A stretch of 64,000 nt of DNA from Solidesulfovibrio carbinolicus (GCF_004135975.1 NZ_CP026538.1:2666001-2730000), one strand, 5' to 3'. Shown: positions 46,469 to 56,198, counted from the stretch's first letter. Notes: generated by a model from the sequence alone, not told the origin. A program made the numbers and translations.

Positions 46469-48449
46469 CCATGGGTCTTGTCGTCCTGACCCTTGAGGCG
46501 ACCGACATCGACGATTGGGCCTGGGCCAAAACAAACTCGGGATAGCTGGAGCGAAACAGTTGCCTAGCCTGCCCCAGGCTGTCCACCACGGATTCGGCGG
46601 CTGGGATGCCCGCTTCCTCCAGGCAGCGTTCCACCGCTTCAATGACGGCAAAGTTGAACGTCAGGCAGGCCGACTCCACGAGGGCCACAAGGGCCTGGAC
46701 GTCATTGTTGCGGACCAAGCGGCGCAGATAGCCGCCCATAGAGCCGGCATCCCAGGCATAGCCCAGGGCCTGGGCGATGGTGACGTCGTTGCTCCCGCCG
46801 TTTGCGCCGGGCTGGTCGAGCAGGCCGGCCATGTCGAGGTGCCCGCCGGGCACATTAAAGGCCAGTACGGCCAGCCGGGCCTCCTCGGCGCAGCCGGCGG
46901 CCACGGCGCGAACCAGATGCGGTTGCGCCAGGGTGAAAAACAGCTTGGCGCAGGCATTGCCCTTGCGCCAGCGCTCCCGGGAGTGGGCGTCCAGCACAGC
47001 GCCGGCTGACGCTCCCGGAGCGCTCGCACTGCGCAAATAGTCGTCTATCCGCTGCAAAACGGCCATGTCTCCGGCCTTCCACAGCGTCTTGCATTGCGCA
47101 TAATGCAACACAAAGAGCGATTCCTGAGGCGTATTGAGAAAAAAAGGCTGCAACGATCCCAACACATACTGACAATGCTGATATTCGACATAATCAGGAT
47201 CAGAAAGCAGCTGATTTTGAAATATGTCGCAACATTGCTCCATAATGATTGCAGTTTGCGCTTCCTTGACGGCATAGCCGCGTATACCCAGACGTGTCTC
47301 TGGCTTCTCCAGTTCTTCCAGCTGTTGTTCGATGGCCGTTCCGCGATAGCAGGTCAATTTGGAATTGATGGATTGCAGTGATGGAAAATCGATGTCCTTC
47401 ATGACGCTTATCGTCTGCCGCATCTCGGAAGCGCTGGTCCAGGGATCGAAGAAAATAAACCCCGGATTGATGGTTATGTCCAGATCGTTAAGGACGGCAA
47501 TGGCCCGTATGTGCCCCTCAACGGTCTCCTTCTTGTTATAGCGATCAAGGACAGCCTGGGAAAACGACTCTATACCGAGAAAAACACCCGCTAAGCCGGC
47601 AGACTTCAGACTATTGATGAGTCGTTTGTCGATGGCTGAGGATCGGCACATAAATCCGAAACGGATGCAAGGCAGTTTGTCCCGTACAAGTTTGGCGAAG
47701 CGTTCGGCCCGCAGAAAGGAAGGCTTGGAATTGAGGATGAAGTTGTCGTCAACGAAATAGAAGTGGGCGATGTTGTAGGTCTTATAGAGAAAACGCATCT
47801 CATCGACCACGTCGTCGATGTCCCGAGGACGCCATTTCCTGATGGGACCGGCTTTGGGGATACTGCAAAAACTGCATCGGTACGGACAACCGCGCGAGGC
47901 GGCGACGCTGGCCTGGGCATGCATCTTGAGCTGCCAGGGCAACATGTCCCGGGCGGGCCAGGCAAGGGCGTCCACATCAAGGGCTTGCTCCTGGACCAGC
48001 TCCAACACCTGACCAGGTGCGGCGTCCTCAAGCAAGGCCAACGCCTGCGGGACAAGCGTTTCGCCTTCGCCCCGAATGATCGCGTCCGGGCTGTAGCAAG
48101 CCAATTCCTCAGCCGGCAGGGAAGAAGCCAGAATGCCGCCGATCAGGATCTTGGCCCGGGGATGGCGCTTGCGAACCTGGGCGGCCAGGGCCACGCCTTG
48201 CCCGGCGTTCATGGCCGAAAGGCTCAGGCCGACATAGTCAGGCGCAATGGCCTGAAGCACCTCGGGTACGTGAGCCATGGACTTGTCGATCAGACTGCAG
48301 TCCCAAAGCGTCACCGCATGGGTCCTGCCCAGCTCCCGGCGCACGGAGGCGGCGACATAGCCCAGGCCGAGACTTTCAAGGTGCAGCTGCGGCCCGATGT
48401 CAGGATTGGGCGGCGGATTAAACAGCAACACCTTTTTGCGAATGGCCAT
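46446..48449 (-). CDS. B12-binding-domain radical SAM protein, substrate unknown
   Basis: 667 residues; GGAGG precedes the ATG. Domains: B12-binding Rossmann (~1-150, 'VLLFNPPPNPDIGPQLHLES', 'RAKILIGGILASSLPAEEL'), radical SAM core with the 4Fe-4S motif 'SRGCPYRCSFCS', then a ~250-residue C-terminal extension without a recognised family. Base composition is clearly richer in A/T around 47050-47700 than in the flanks, suggesting transfer. No peptide precursor or partner gene is adjacent. B12-radical SAM proteins do methylations and ring rearrangements; which applies here cannot be said. Confidence 0.87.
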   Translation of the reverse strand: MAIRKKVLLFNPPPNPDIGPQLHLESLGLGYVAASVRRELGRTHAVTLWDCSLIDKSMAHVPEVLQAIAPDYVGLSLSAMNAGQGVALAAQVRKRHPRAKILIGGILASSLPAEELACYSPDAIIRGEGETLVPQALALLEDAAPGQVLELVQEQALDVDALAWPARDMLPWQLKMHAQASVAASRGCPYRCSFCSIPKAGPIRKWRPRDIDDVVDEMRFLYKTYNIAHFYFVDDNFILNSKPSFLRAERFAKLVRDKLPCIRFGFMCRSSAIDKRLINSLKSAGLAGVFLGIESFSQAVLDRYNKKETVEGHIRAIAVLNDLDITINPGFIFFDPWTSASEMRQTISVMKDIDFPSLQSINSKLTCYRGTAIEQQLEELEKPETRLGIRGYAVKEAQTAIIMEQCCDIFQNQLLSDPDYVEYQHCQYVLGSLQPFFLNTPQESLFVLHYAQCKTLWKAGDMAVLQRIDDYLRSASAPGASAGAVLDAHSRERWRKGNACAKLFFTLAQPHLVRAVAAGCAEEARLAVLAFNVPGGHLDMAGLLDQPGANGGSNDVTIAQALGYAWDAGSMGGYLRRLVRNNDVQALVALVESACLTFNFAVIEAVERCLEEAGIPAAESVVDSLGQARQLFRSSYPEFVLAQAQSSMSVASRVRTTRPMVNSCPAD

Positions 48450-48695
48450 ATCGCCCGTCCTCCTGGCAAGGCAGCTTCCTCTCCGTTCCCGGAGGCTCCC
48501 CATGCTCAGGGCTTTTAGTCGATAGGCATCGAAAAACGTTACACTGACCCCGCCTGTTCCAGACAAGCCCGTAACGTCCTTGGCCTGGGCAAGGACCACT
48601 GAAGGCCCCATCCACACCAGCATTCCACTTCGGGCTTTGGGGGCGTAACATGGCCCTGACGGCAGCAGCCTCGGCCCGCCGTTCAGGAGTCGGCC

Positions 48696-49811
48696 ATGCC
48701 CACCCCCACCATATCCAGACTGCTTTCCGTCGACGCCCTGCGCGGCCTGGCCATTGCCGCCATGATCGTGGTCAACAATCCCGGCGACCGGCGCTTCGTG
48801 TATCCCCAATTGCTCCACGCCCAGTGGCACGGGCTGACCCTGGCCGACGTGGTTTTTCCCCTGTTTCTCTTCCTGGTCGGCGTATGCGTCGCCTTGGCCA
48901 TCGCCCCTGACAAGACCCGCGACGCCACGGGGCGCTTCAGCCTCTGGCGCAAAATCCTCCCGCGCGCCGCCGTGCTCTTTGCCCTGGGGCTGGGGGAAAA
49001 CGCCTACCTACGCCTGAGCTTCGACGAACTGCGCCTCCCGGGCGTGCTCCAACGCATCGCCGTGGTCTATCTCGCCACCGCCTGGCTCCAGTCGCGGTTG
49101 TCCAGCCGCGCCCTTGCCGTCGTCGCCGCCGTGACGCTGCTTGGCTACTGGCTGCTGCTGGCCGCCGTGCCGGTGCCCGGCCACGGCCATCCCTCCCTGG
49201 GCATGGAACCCAACCTTCAAGGCTGGCTCGACCAGCTCGTCCTTGGCCGGCACATCTGGAAATTCAACACGAGTTGGGACCCGGAGGGCATCCTGTCCAC
49301 CTTCCCGGCCATCGCCCTGGGGCTTATCGGCGTGCTGGCCGGCCGCTGGCTGCGCCAGGGCGGCGACAGGCCCGGACGCGCCGGCCTGTTCGGACTGCTC
49401 ATGATCGCTCTCGGCCTGGCCTGGGACGTCGTTTTTCCTTTCAACAAATCCTTGTGCACGAGTTCCTTCGTGCTTGTTACCGGCGGCCTGGGTCTCGTTA
49501 TGCTGGCTGTCGCCCACGCCGTCCTCGACGGCCGTCCCAGGGCCGCCTGGGCGCGCCCGCTGGGCATCCTCGGCCGCAACCCGCTTTTCCTCTACGTCAC
49601 GGCCTCATTTCTGGCCGCCAGCCTGCGCCATGTCCGGGTCGCCGACGCCGCCGGCCAGACCGTCAACCTGCAAAAGGCGCTTTATCTGGCCCTGTTCGGT
49701 TTCCTGCCGCCCGGCCCTTTTCCCTCCCTGTGCTGGGGGCTGCTGATGCTGGCCGTCATGTTCCTGCTGGCCCTGGCCCTTCATGCCAGGGGCATCGTCA
49801 TACGGCTCTGA
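48696..49811 (+). CDS. HGSNAT/NagX-like membrane acyltransferase
   Basis: 371 residues with about ten hydrophobic helices. The N-terminus 'RLLSVDALRGLAIAAMIVVN' followed by 'HGLTLADVVFPLFLFLVGV' is the signature of the DUF1624/DUF5009 family related to heparan-alpha-glucosaminide acetyltransferase (bacterial NagX). Members move acetyl groups across the inner membrane onto glucosamine-type sugars. Length and helix pattern agree. It stands alone, divergent from the radical SAM gene across a 246-bp gap that holds no convincing gene. Confidence 0.88.
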   Translation: MPTPTISRLLSVDALRGLAIAAMIVVNNPGDRRFVYPQLLHAQWHGLTLADVVFPLFLFLVGVCVALAIAPDKTRDATGRFSLWRKILPRAAVLFALGLGENAYLRLSFDELRLPGVLQRIAVVYLATAWLQSRLSSRALAVVAAVTLLGYWLLLAAVPVPGHGHPSLGMEPNLQGWLDQLVLGRHIWKFNTSWDPEGILSTFPAIALGLIGVLAGRWLRQGGDRPGRAGLFGLLMIALGLAWDVVFPFNKSLCTSSFVLVTGGLGLVMLAVAHAVLDGRPRAAWARPLGILGRNPLFLYVTASFLAASLRHVRVADAAGQTVNLQKALYLALFGFLPPGPFPSLCWGLLMLAVMFLLALALHARGIVIRL

Positions 49812-49986
49812 CCTCCCTGCCGCATCCCAAGCCAAACGAGCGGACGCTCCGCGCAGCACGACAATCCGCTATCGCCGCCGTGAGGCGTTGTCTGGGGCGT
49901 CGCCCGACATCGTCCAAGCGGACTTGTCTTTCTCCAGCCGCCAACCGGACCGTTTGTCGGTTTTCTCCCTGTGGCGACGAACCACG

Positions 49987-50022
49987 AAAAAAACCCCGCC
50001 GTCGCGGGCGGCGACGGCGGGG
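49987..50022 (-). terminator. Terminator after the caspase-like gene
   Basis: Minus-strand 12-bp perfect stem (49994-50005 with 50011-50022), 5-base loop, then TTTTTTT. It lies 29 bp past the stop. Confidence 0.92.
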
Positions 50023-50050
50023 CAGCAAGGGCGGGAATCAACGCGTTCCG

Positions 50051-52918
50051 TTAGTAGGCCGCGATGGGGAAGTCCTCCACCGTGCCGGGCACGCCGGTGG
50101 TCGGGGTCTGTTCGCCGCCGGTGAGTTCCTTGACGCGCTCGGAGATGTAGAGGTCGAGCATCTTGAACGTCACCCGGCCGGTGCGCTTGACGTCGGCTTT
50201 GCCCAGCACGCCTTCCACCAGGGCCTTGGTGAAGGCCCCGTTTTGCCAGTCCGGCTTTTCCAGGGAATATTGCCGGCCGGTGGAGGCGGCAAAGACGATG
50301 GCCCCGTTGCCGGCGCTGGAGAGTTCGTTGATGACGCCGTTGACGTCCGTCATGCCGCGACGCGACGCCCCCATGATGGAGCCGCTGTGGCAGGTGTCCA
50401 CGAAAAACAGCGTCTTGCCGGCGATGTTGCGGATGGTCTTTTGCACTTCCATAAACGGCAGCCCCGAGGCCCGCAGCTTCTCCAGCTCCACCGTGGTCGG
50501 CAAGAAGTAATAATCGCCGTTTTTGTCGTTGACCCCATGGCCGGCCAAAAAGATCATGGCCACGTCGTGCTGGGTGGTCTGGCGCTCGATCCAGTCCAGG
50601 CCGTTGAGGATGGCTTCCTTGGTGGCGGCTTCGTCGGTGAGGGTACGCACCACCACGTCGCTGTAGAGCTTGCCCTTTTGCAGGGCCATGGCGGCGGCGA
50701 AGTCCTGGGCGTCCTTGGCCGGATAGGTGAGCGACAGGGACTTGTCGGCATAGGCTCCGGCTCCGATGGCCAGGACGTAGAGCTTGGAGGCCGGCGCGGC
50801 CGGCGCGGCGGCGCGGCCGGTCCACTTGAGCTTCACCGTGGCCGGGGCCGAGGGGCCATTTTTGTTCTCGGCCACCACCGAAAGCACCACGTCGCGCTCG
50901 GGCAGGGCCACGTTGCTGGTGAGCACGCTGGGCTCTAGGCCCCGGCCGGCGAGATTGGGGCGTTGCTCCAGCACGCGCGCGCCGTCCACCAGCACCCGCA
51001 CGGCGGTGATGTCCTCGCCGCCGGGACTGCGCACGGCGTATTTGACGGCCATGTCCGGGGCGGCAAATCCCCCGCCCGGAGCCGGACTGAGGATTTCCAC
51101 CACCGGCGGCCGGGCAGTCAGCACCGAAGGCGCGCGCACATCGCCCCCACGGGCCACGTTGGCCGCGGCCAGGGCTCGGTCCTCGTCCAGGGCGCGCGGC
51201 ACCATGTCCACCACGTCGGGGCGGTGGAAGGCTTCGCGGAAGCGCGAGGCCGGAAAGAAGTCGGCCGCGTGGTCCGGGCCGTTGTTGACGTTCCAGCCGA
51301 TCATGTCCTCGCCGCCCGGGGAGGCGTCGTAGTAGCCCGTCGGGGTCCACAACACCCAGCGCTTGCCGTCGGCATTGGGGAAATAGGCCAGCAGCTCGCG
51401 CCCGTCCTCCAGACGGTACCAGCGGATGGAGCCGTCGCCCATGGCCGCGACGACCATGCGGCCGTCGCCGCTGACGCCCACCGCCCAGACCGTGTCCGGG
51501 GCCGGAGTCTGCCACAACGGCGCGCCGTCGGCTCCGTAGGCCCGGACGTTCCAGGAGGTGCCCAGGATCAGCCGGCGGTTGTCCGGGGCGATGGCCAGGG
51601 AAAAGGACGTCTCGAAATCCTTCATCTTGAGCGGCTGGCCGTTTAACGTCAGCGTGCGCCCGCCTTCCCAGCCGGCCACGGTCAGGCCCGCGGCCTGGGT
51701 TCGCGGCGCGGCCATGTCCGGGGTCACGGCGTCGATATGGCGCAGATCGCGGCCGGGCAAGGCAAAGCGGTAGACGCCCTTGCGCCCGCCCACGGCATAG
51801 CCCACCGTCTCGCCGGTGCGGTCGAGGTAGAAGGCCCGCACCGAGGAGCGGTAGTCCTGGATGGCCGGGGAGCGGGTCATGCCGAAGCTGCCGTCCGGGC
51901 GCAGCACGCCCCAGCGCGGGGCCACCGTGCCGTAGGCCACGCCGCCGTCGGGCAGCGGACACAGGGCCACCACGGCCGATTTGCCGGTGTCGAGGTCGCG
52001 GTATTGCACGTAATCGGAAGGTTTGAAGCTGCGGATGGGGCAGCCCCGGTCCGTGACCCAGCGGCCGGCGGCCAGAAGCGCCCCGTCGACGGCAAAGGCG
52101 ACGGTGGCGAGGTTGCCGTTGTCCACTCCGGCGAGGTTGGGCGCGCCAAGCAGGCCCAGGGTCTCGGCGTCCAGGACCGTCACGGCCGGAGTGTCGGTAA
52201 AGCCCACGGCCAGCTGGCTGCCGTCCGGGGAAAAGGCCAGGGAAAAGGGCCGCGCGCCGCCCTGGGTCTGGGTCTTGGCTAAAAGGGTCAGGCCCGTGTC
52301 GGCCACCCGGTAGAGCCGCACCGCGCCGTCGTAGCAGGCCGTGGCCAGATGGCCCTTGCCGTCAAAGGCCGCGCCGTAGCTCTCGCCCTTATAGTCGCGG
52401 TCCTGGCCGATAAGCGCCAGATCGGACAGCCGCCAGACGCGCAGCCCGTCCTCGCCCATGACGGCGGCCAGATAGGCCCCGTCGCGGGAGACGGCCAGAT
52501 GGTTGACAACGCTTGGCAGGCCGGTCAGCCGGCGCACGAGCTGGCCGGTTTCGCGGTCGAAGATGTAGACGCTGTGGGCCTTGTCCCAGCCATAGCCGGA
52601 CCAGCCGCCGCAAAAGACGTAGCGGCCGTCGGGGCTCATGGCCACGCTGTAGAGCCGGCCTTCGTATTCATGGCCGATGGGCGGGCGCAGCACGCGCAGT
52701 TGTTCGCCGGTCTTGATGTCCCAGACGCGGCAGGTCTTGTCGTCGGAGGCCGTGGCCAGATAGCGGCCCAGCGCGTCCACGGCGATGCGCTTGATGAGCG
52801 CCGTATGCATGCCGGTTTCTATGCGCAGGATCGGTTCGGCGGGCGGCGTGGCGGCAGCGGCGTGGGTGCAGGCGAAAAGGAGAACAAGCAGCGTGAGAAC
52901 GAGTACGCGAAGGCGCAT
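50051..52918 (-). CDS. Exported WD40-repeat protein with C-terminal caspase-like domain
   Basis: 955 residues; GAGGAG before the ATG. The N-terminus MRLRVLVLTLLVLLFACTHA is a signal peptide with a possible lipobox Cys17 (LFAC). About residues 30-520 form WD40-type beta-propeller blades ('YLATASDDKTCRVWDIKTG', 'VAMSPDGRYVF', 'LAFSPDGSQLAV'). A linker with Ig-like strands follows, then a peptidase C14 domain with catalytic His794 ('LAGHGVND') and Cys843 ('FFVDTCHSGS'). A secreted metacaspase-like protease or scaffold is indicated. A near-consensus sigma-54 promoter precedes it, and nothing else is in the operon. Confidence 0.9.
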   Translation of the reverse strand: MRLRVLVLTLLVLLFACTHAAAATPPAEPILRIETGMHTALIKRIAVDALGRYLATASDDKTCRVWDIKTGEQLRVLRPPIGHEYEGRLYSVAMSPDGRYVFCGGWSGYGWDKAHSVYIFDRETGQLVRRLTGLPSVVNHLAVSRDGAYLAAVMGEDGLRVWRLSDLALIGQDRDYKGESYGAAFDGKGHLATACYDGAVRLYRVADTGLTLLAKTQTQGGARPFSLAFSPDGSQLAVGFTDTPAVTVLDAETLGLLGAPNLAGVDNGNLATVAFAVDGALLAAGRWVTDRGCPIRSFKPSDYVQYRDLDTGKSAVVALCPLPDGGVAYGTVAPRWGVLRPDGSFGMTRSPAIQDYRSSVRAFYLDRTGETVGYAVGGRKGVYRFALPGRDLRHIDAVTPDMAAPRTQAAGLTVAGWEGGRTLTLNGQPLKMKDFETSFSLAIAPDNRRLILGTSWNVRAYGADGAPLWQTPAPDTVWAVGVSGDGRMVVAAMGDGSIRWYRLEDGRELLAYFPNADGKRWVLWTPTGYYDASPGGEDMIGWNVNNGPDHAADFFPASRFREAFHRPDVVDMVPRALDEDRALAAANVARGGDVRAPSVLTARPPVVEILSPAPGGGFAAPDMAVKYAVRSPGGEDITAVRVLVDGARVLEQRPNLAGRGLEPSVLTSNVALPERDVVLSVVAENKNGPSAPATVKLKWTGRAAAPAAPASKLYVLAIGAGAYADKSLSLTYPAKDAQDFAAAMALQKGKLYSDVVVRTLTDEAATKEAILNGLDWIERQTTQHDVAMIFLAGHGVNDKNGDYYFLPTTVELEKLRASGLPFMEVQKTIRNIAGKTLFFVDTCHSGSIMGASRRGMTDVNGVINELSSAGNGAIVFAASTGRQYSLEKPDWQNGAFTKALVEGVLGKADVKRTGRVTFKMLDLYISERVKELTGGEQTPTTGVPGTVEDFPIAAY

Positions 52919-52986
52919 GGGCAGACTCCTCGCCCAATACCGGGCGGCGCGCATTCTTCTCCCCGCCGCCTGTCCCCGTCAAGCCC

Positions 52987-53001
52987 GCAAGGGCCGTGCC
53001 A
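52987..53001 (-). promoter_or_regulatory. Near-consensus sigma-54 promoter for the caspase-like gene
   Basis: Minus strand CTGGCACG-N4-TTGCG, with GG and GC separated by exactly 10 bases and only the last W of the consensus missed. It lies 69 bp before the ATG. An 8-bp inverted repeat GCCAGGGC-N10-GCCCTGGC (52998-53023) overlaps the -24 side. Confidence 0.75.
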
Positions 53002-53136
53002 GGGCCGGAACCCCAGCCCTGGCGCGGCGTTTCGACCTTTGTTAACGCTTCATGAATTTCCGCTCATGCGCCCCAGGCGCGCACTCCCCTTTCACCCTCT
53101 CGCCCGCCACGACACTCCCGCCAGCCCGCATCACCC

Positions 53137-53222
53137 AGTCGGGGGGGCTGGGGGCCTCAGGCCCCCAGCGGAGAGGGAAAGGCAGAGGCAGCGCCTCTCC
53201 TGGCCGCCGCAAGGCATCTCCC
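53137..53222 (-). repeat. Dispersed hairpin repeat, copy 1
   Basis: Part of the 311-bp stretch between the lactate-dehydrogenase and caspase genes, which otherwise holds only the sigma-54 promoter. Read on the minus strand it matches the copy at 60779-60866 in order and sequence: GATGCCT, GGCGGCCAGGAGAGGC, CTGCCTCT, CCTCTCCGC, then GGGGGCCT-G-AGGCCCCC. The second half is a strong GC hairpin. Confidence 0.8.
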
Positions 53223-53229
53223 CCTCCCC

Positions 53230-56076
53230 CTACTTCGGCCGGGCGGCCTGGTCCACCAGGTAGGCCATGGACTGGTAGGGGATGCCGCCGTGGAAGGACA
53301 GGCCGATTTCGCAGGTACGGCTGTTGCTGTAGCCGGCCGTGACCGTGGCCGGCAGTTGCCCGGGCAGATCGGCCAGGGCGGCGGCGTTGAGTTCGGGGTA
53401 GAAAAAGCCCCGGTCGCCGGCAAAGCCGCAGCAGTGGATGTTGCGCGGGATGACCACCTGTTTGGCGCACAACTTGGCCAGGGCGGCGAACTTGGCCGAC
53501 AGGCCCATTTTCACCGACGAGCACGAGACATGCAGGGCCACGGCCGCGTCAACCGGGGTCAGATCAAGATGCGGCAGGCAGAAGTCGTGGATGAATTCCA
53601 CGGGTTCGTGGAGTTTAAGCCCCGGCTCCATCTTGCAGCGCATGGTGTAGAGGCACGGGCTGGCGTCGCACAGGATGGGGATGGCCCCGTTGTCGCTCAC
53701 TTTTCGCAGCACCGCCTCCAGCTCGGCCGATTTGCGCCCCGCGTCCTCGTGCAGGCCCTTGGATTCCAGCGTCAGGCCGCAGCACAATTCCTTCAAGCCC
53801 TCGGGGAAGATGACGTCGTAGCCGGCCTTGGCCAAAACGGACATGACGGCGGCGAAAAGCCCGCGCTGGTCCGGGTCCAGGGCCGAGGGACCCATGGCCC
53901 GGGTGGTGCAGCTCGGGAAATAGACCACCCGCCGGCCCTTGCCTTGGCGGGTGTTTTTCAGCTCCAGGCGCGGCGCGCCCTTGGGAGCGGTGGGCGTCCA
54001 GTAGGGAACCAGGCCCCGCGAGAGCTTTCGCAGGCCGTGGGTCATGGCGGTCATGGCCTTGGTCCCCAGCAGCTTGTGGACGCCGTGGGACAGCCACAGC
54101 CCGCCGCTGGCCAGGGTCGTCACCAGGCCGTAGTGGTCGGCCACGAACCGGCCGATCTTGCGCGCCCGGCCGCCGGCTTCCCGGCCGCGGTAGCTTTTGG
54201 TGAAGGAGCCGGTGTCCACGGCCACGGGACAGACCGTGGCGCACAGGCCGTCGGCGGCGCAGGTGGCCGCGCCGTAGTAGGCGTAGGCGTCGTGGAAGTC
54301 GTTGAATTCGCCCAGGTCGCCGGTCTGCTTGGCCAGGGCCATGTGGCGCTGGAGTGCTATGCGCTGGCGCGGCGTGGTGGTGACGTTTCGCGAGGGGCAC
54401 ACCGATTCGCAGTAGCCGCACTCGATGCAGCGGTCGATGATGGGATCGACTGCCGGCATGGGTTTCAAGTCCTTGAGGTGCACTTCCTTGTCGTCGTTTA
54501 AGATCACACCGGGATTGAGGATGCCTTCGGGATCGAAGGCGGCCTTGAGGCGCTGCATATAGGCGTAGGCGGTGCGGCCCCACTCCATCTCGACAAAGGG
54601 GGCCATGTTGCGGCCGGTGCCGTGTTCGCCCTTGAGCGAGCCGTCGTAGCGGCCGACGACCATGGCCGCCACTTCGTCCAACAGCGCCCGGTAATGGGCC
54701 GTGGCGTCCGGGTCGCCGAAGTCCGGGCAAAAGACGAAGTGGAGATTGCCTTCCAGGGCATGGCCGAAAATGATGCCTTCGGCAAAACCGTGGTCGCGCA
54801 TGAGGCGCTGGAGTTCCACCGTGCCCTCGGCCAGCCGCTCGATGGGAAAGACCACGTCCTCGATGATGACGGCCGTGCCGGGCTTTCGCGCTCCGCCGAC
54901 CGAGGTGAAAAGTCCGCGCCGGATGTTCCACAGCTTTTCGTAATCGTCCTTGCCGTCCATGAAGATGAGCGGAAAGACCGGCTCGATGCCGGCCACCCGG
55001 GACAGCGCGCCGTCGATGGCGGCCAGCAGCCCGGGTTTGTCGGCGGCGCGCACTTCCACCAAAATGGCGGCGGCCTCCTCGGACAATTCCTTGAGATAGG
55101 CCGGCATCCCGGGTTTGTCCTCCACCGAGCGCAGCGAGGCCCGGTCCATGAGCTCCACGGCCGACACCAGGCCTTGTTTCAGGGCCATGGTGGCCCGGCA
55201 GGCGGCGTCGATGGTCGGGTAGATCATGAGCGACGAGGCCTTGTGGGGGTGCTCGACCACGGTGCGGTAGGTGACCTCGCTGATAAAGGCCAAGGTCCCT
55301 TCGGAGCCGATGATGAGGTGCAGCAGGATGTCGAAGGGGTCTTCAAAGTCGATAAAGGCGTTTAGCCCATAGCCGGTGGTGTTTTTGATCTTGAATTTGC
55401 GGCGGATGCGCTCGGCCAGTTCCCCGTCGGCCAGGATTTCGGCGCGCATGGCGGCCAGCTCGGCCAGCAGTTTCGGCCGGGCCACGGCAAAGGCGGCCCG
55501 GGAGGCCGGGTCGGCGGTGTCCAGGGCCGTGCCGTCGGCGAAGACCAGACGCATGGATTCCACGGTCTTGTAGCTGTTTTCCGCCGTGCCGCAGCACATG
55601 CCCGACGAATTGTTGGCGGCGATGCCGCCGATCATGCAGGCGCTTATGGACGCCGGGTCCGGGCCGATCTTGCGGCCGTAAGGGGCAAGCCGCACGTTGG
55701 CCTCGGCCCCGATGACGCCGGGCTCCAGGCTGATGTGGCCCGCGCCGGGATGGATGCGCAGCCCGCGCCAGGCGCCGGCCAGATAGACCAGCACGGAATC
55801 GGTCAGCGCCTGGCCGGACAGGCTGGTGCCGGCGGTGCGGAAGGTAACGGCCACGTGTTCGGCGGCGGCGGCGCGAAGAATGCGGGCCACCTCGGCTTCG
55901 GTGACGGCCTTGATGACGATCTTGGGGATCAGCCGATAGAAGCTGGCGTCGTCGCCCAGGGCGAGGTTGCGAAACGGGCCGAGGAAGATGCGCTCGGCCG
56001 GGATGAAGGCGCTTATGCGGTCGTGGAAGGCTTTATGGGCAACGGGCAGGCTTTCGGCGCGGCACGGCTCGGTCAT
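53230..56076 (-). CDS. FAD-linked oxidase fused to Fe-S and CCG domains (D-lactate/2-hydroxyacid dehydrogenase-like)
   Basis: 948 residues. The N-terminal PCMH-type FAD domain ('TFRTAGTSLSGQALTDS', 'GGIAANNSSGMCCGT') and FAD-oxidase C-terminal domain ('GEHGTGRNMAPFVEMEWG') resemble GlcD/Dld. Then come two 4Fe-4S motifs ('CIECGYCESVCPS', 'CAADGLCATVCPV') and two CCG modules ('KELCCGLTLESKG', 'HCCGFAGDRGFF') as in GlcF/HdrB. Such fusions oxidise D-lactate or related acids and pass electrons to the membrane pool in Desulfovibrio. The ATG at 56076 was preferred over 56121 by context. It stands alone. Confidence 0.88.
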   Translation of the reverse strand: MTEPCRAESLPVAHKAFHDRISAFIPAERIFLGPFRNLALGDDASFYRLIPKIVIKAVTEAEVARILRAAAAEHVAVTFRTAGTSLSGQALTDSVLVYLAGAWRGLRIHPGAGHISLEPGVIGAEANVRLAPYGRKIGPDPASISACMIGGIAANNSSGMCCGTAENSYKTVESMRLVFADGTALDTADPASRAAFAVARPKLLAELAAMRAEILADGELAERIRRKFKIKNTTGYGLNAFIDFEDPFDILLHLIIGSEGTLAFISEVTYRTVVEHPHKASSLMIYPTIDAACRATMALKQGLVSAVELMDRASLRSVEDKPGMPAYLKELSEEAAAILVEVRAADKPGLLAAIDGALSRVAGIEPVFPLIFMDGKDDYEKLWNIRRGLFTSVGGARKPGTAVIIEDVVFPIERLAEGTVELQRLMRDHGFAEGIIFGHALEGNLHFVFCPDFGDPDATAHYRALLDEVAAMVVGRYDGSLKGEHGTGRNMAPFVEMEWGRTAYAYMQRLKAAFDPEGILNPGVILNDDKEVHLKDLKPMPAVDPIIDRCIECGYCESVCPSRNVTTTPRQRIALQRHMALAKQTGDLGEFNDFHDAYAYYGAATCAADGLCATVCPVAVDTGSFTKSYRGREAGGRARKIGRFVADHYGLVTTLASGGLWLSHGVHKLLGTKAMTAMTHGLRKLSRGLVPYWTPTAPKGAPRLELKNTRQGKGRRVVYFPSCTTRAMGPSALDPDQRGLFAAVMSVLAKAGYDVIFPEGLKELCCGLTLESKGLHEDAGRKSAELEAVLRKVSDNGAIPILCDASPCLYTMRCKMEPGLKLHEPVEFIHDFCLPHLDLTPVDAAVALHVSCSSVKMGLSAKFAALAKLCAKQVVIPRNIHCCGFAGDRGFFYPELNAAALADLPGQLPATVTAGYSNSRTCEIGLSFHGGIPYQSMAYLVDQAARPK

Positions 56077-56162
56077 GGACGGCTCCTTGGCGACGCGGCG
56101 CGTCGCGGGAAGGGGGATCATTGGAGCCGTTATGGCATGGACGGGGGGATTTGGGAACGGCG

Positions 56163-56198
56163 AAAAACAAGCGGGGCGTCCGTCGCCGGACGCCCCGC
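56163..56198 (-). terminator. Terminator after mtnP
   Basis: Eleven-bp perfect stem (56171-56181 with 56188-56198) followed on the minus strand by TTGTTTTT, 30 bp past the mtnP stop. A's on the other flank may let it work in both directions. Confidence 0.85.

Noticed and set aside
48418-48651. 77-codon ORF upstream of the radical SAM gene as a possible peptide precursor
   Set aside because: No leader/core pattern, and it overlaps the radical SAM start in another frame.
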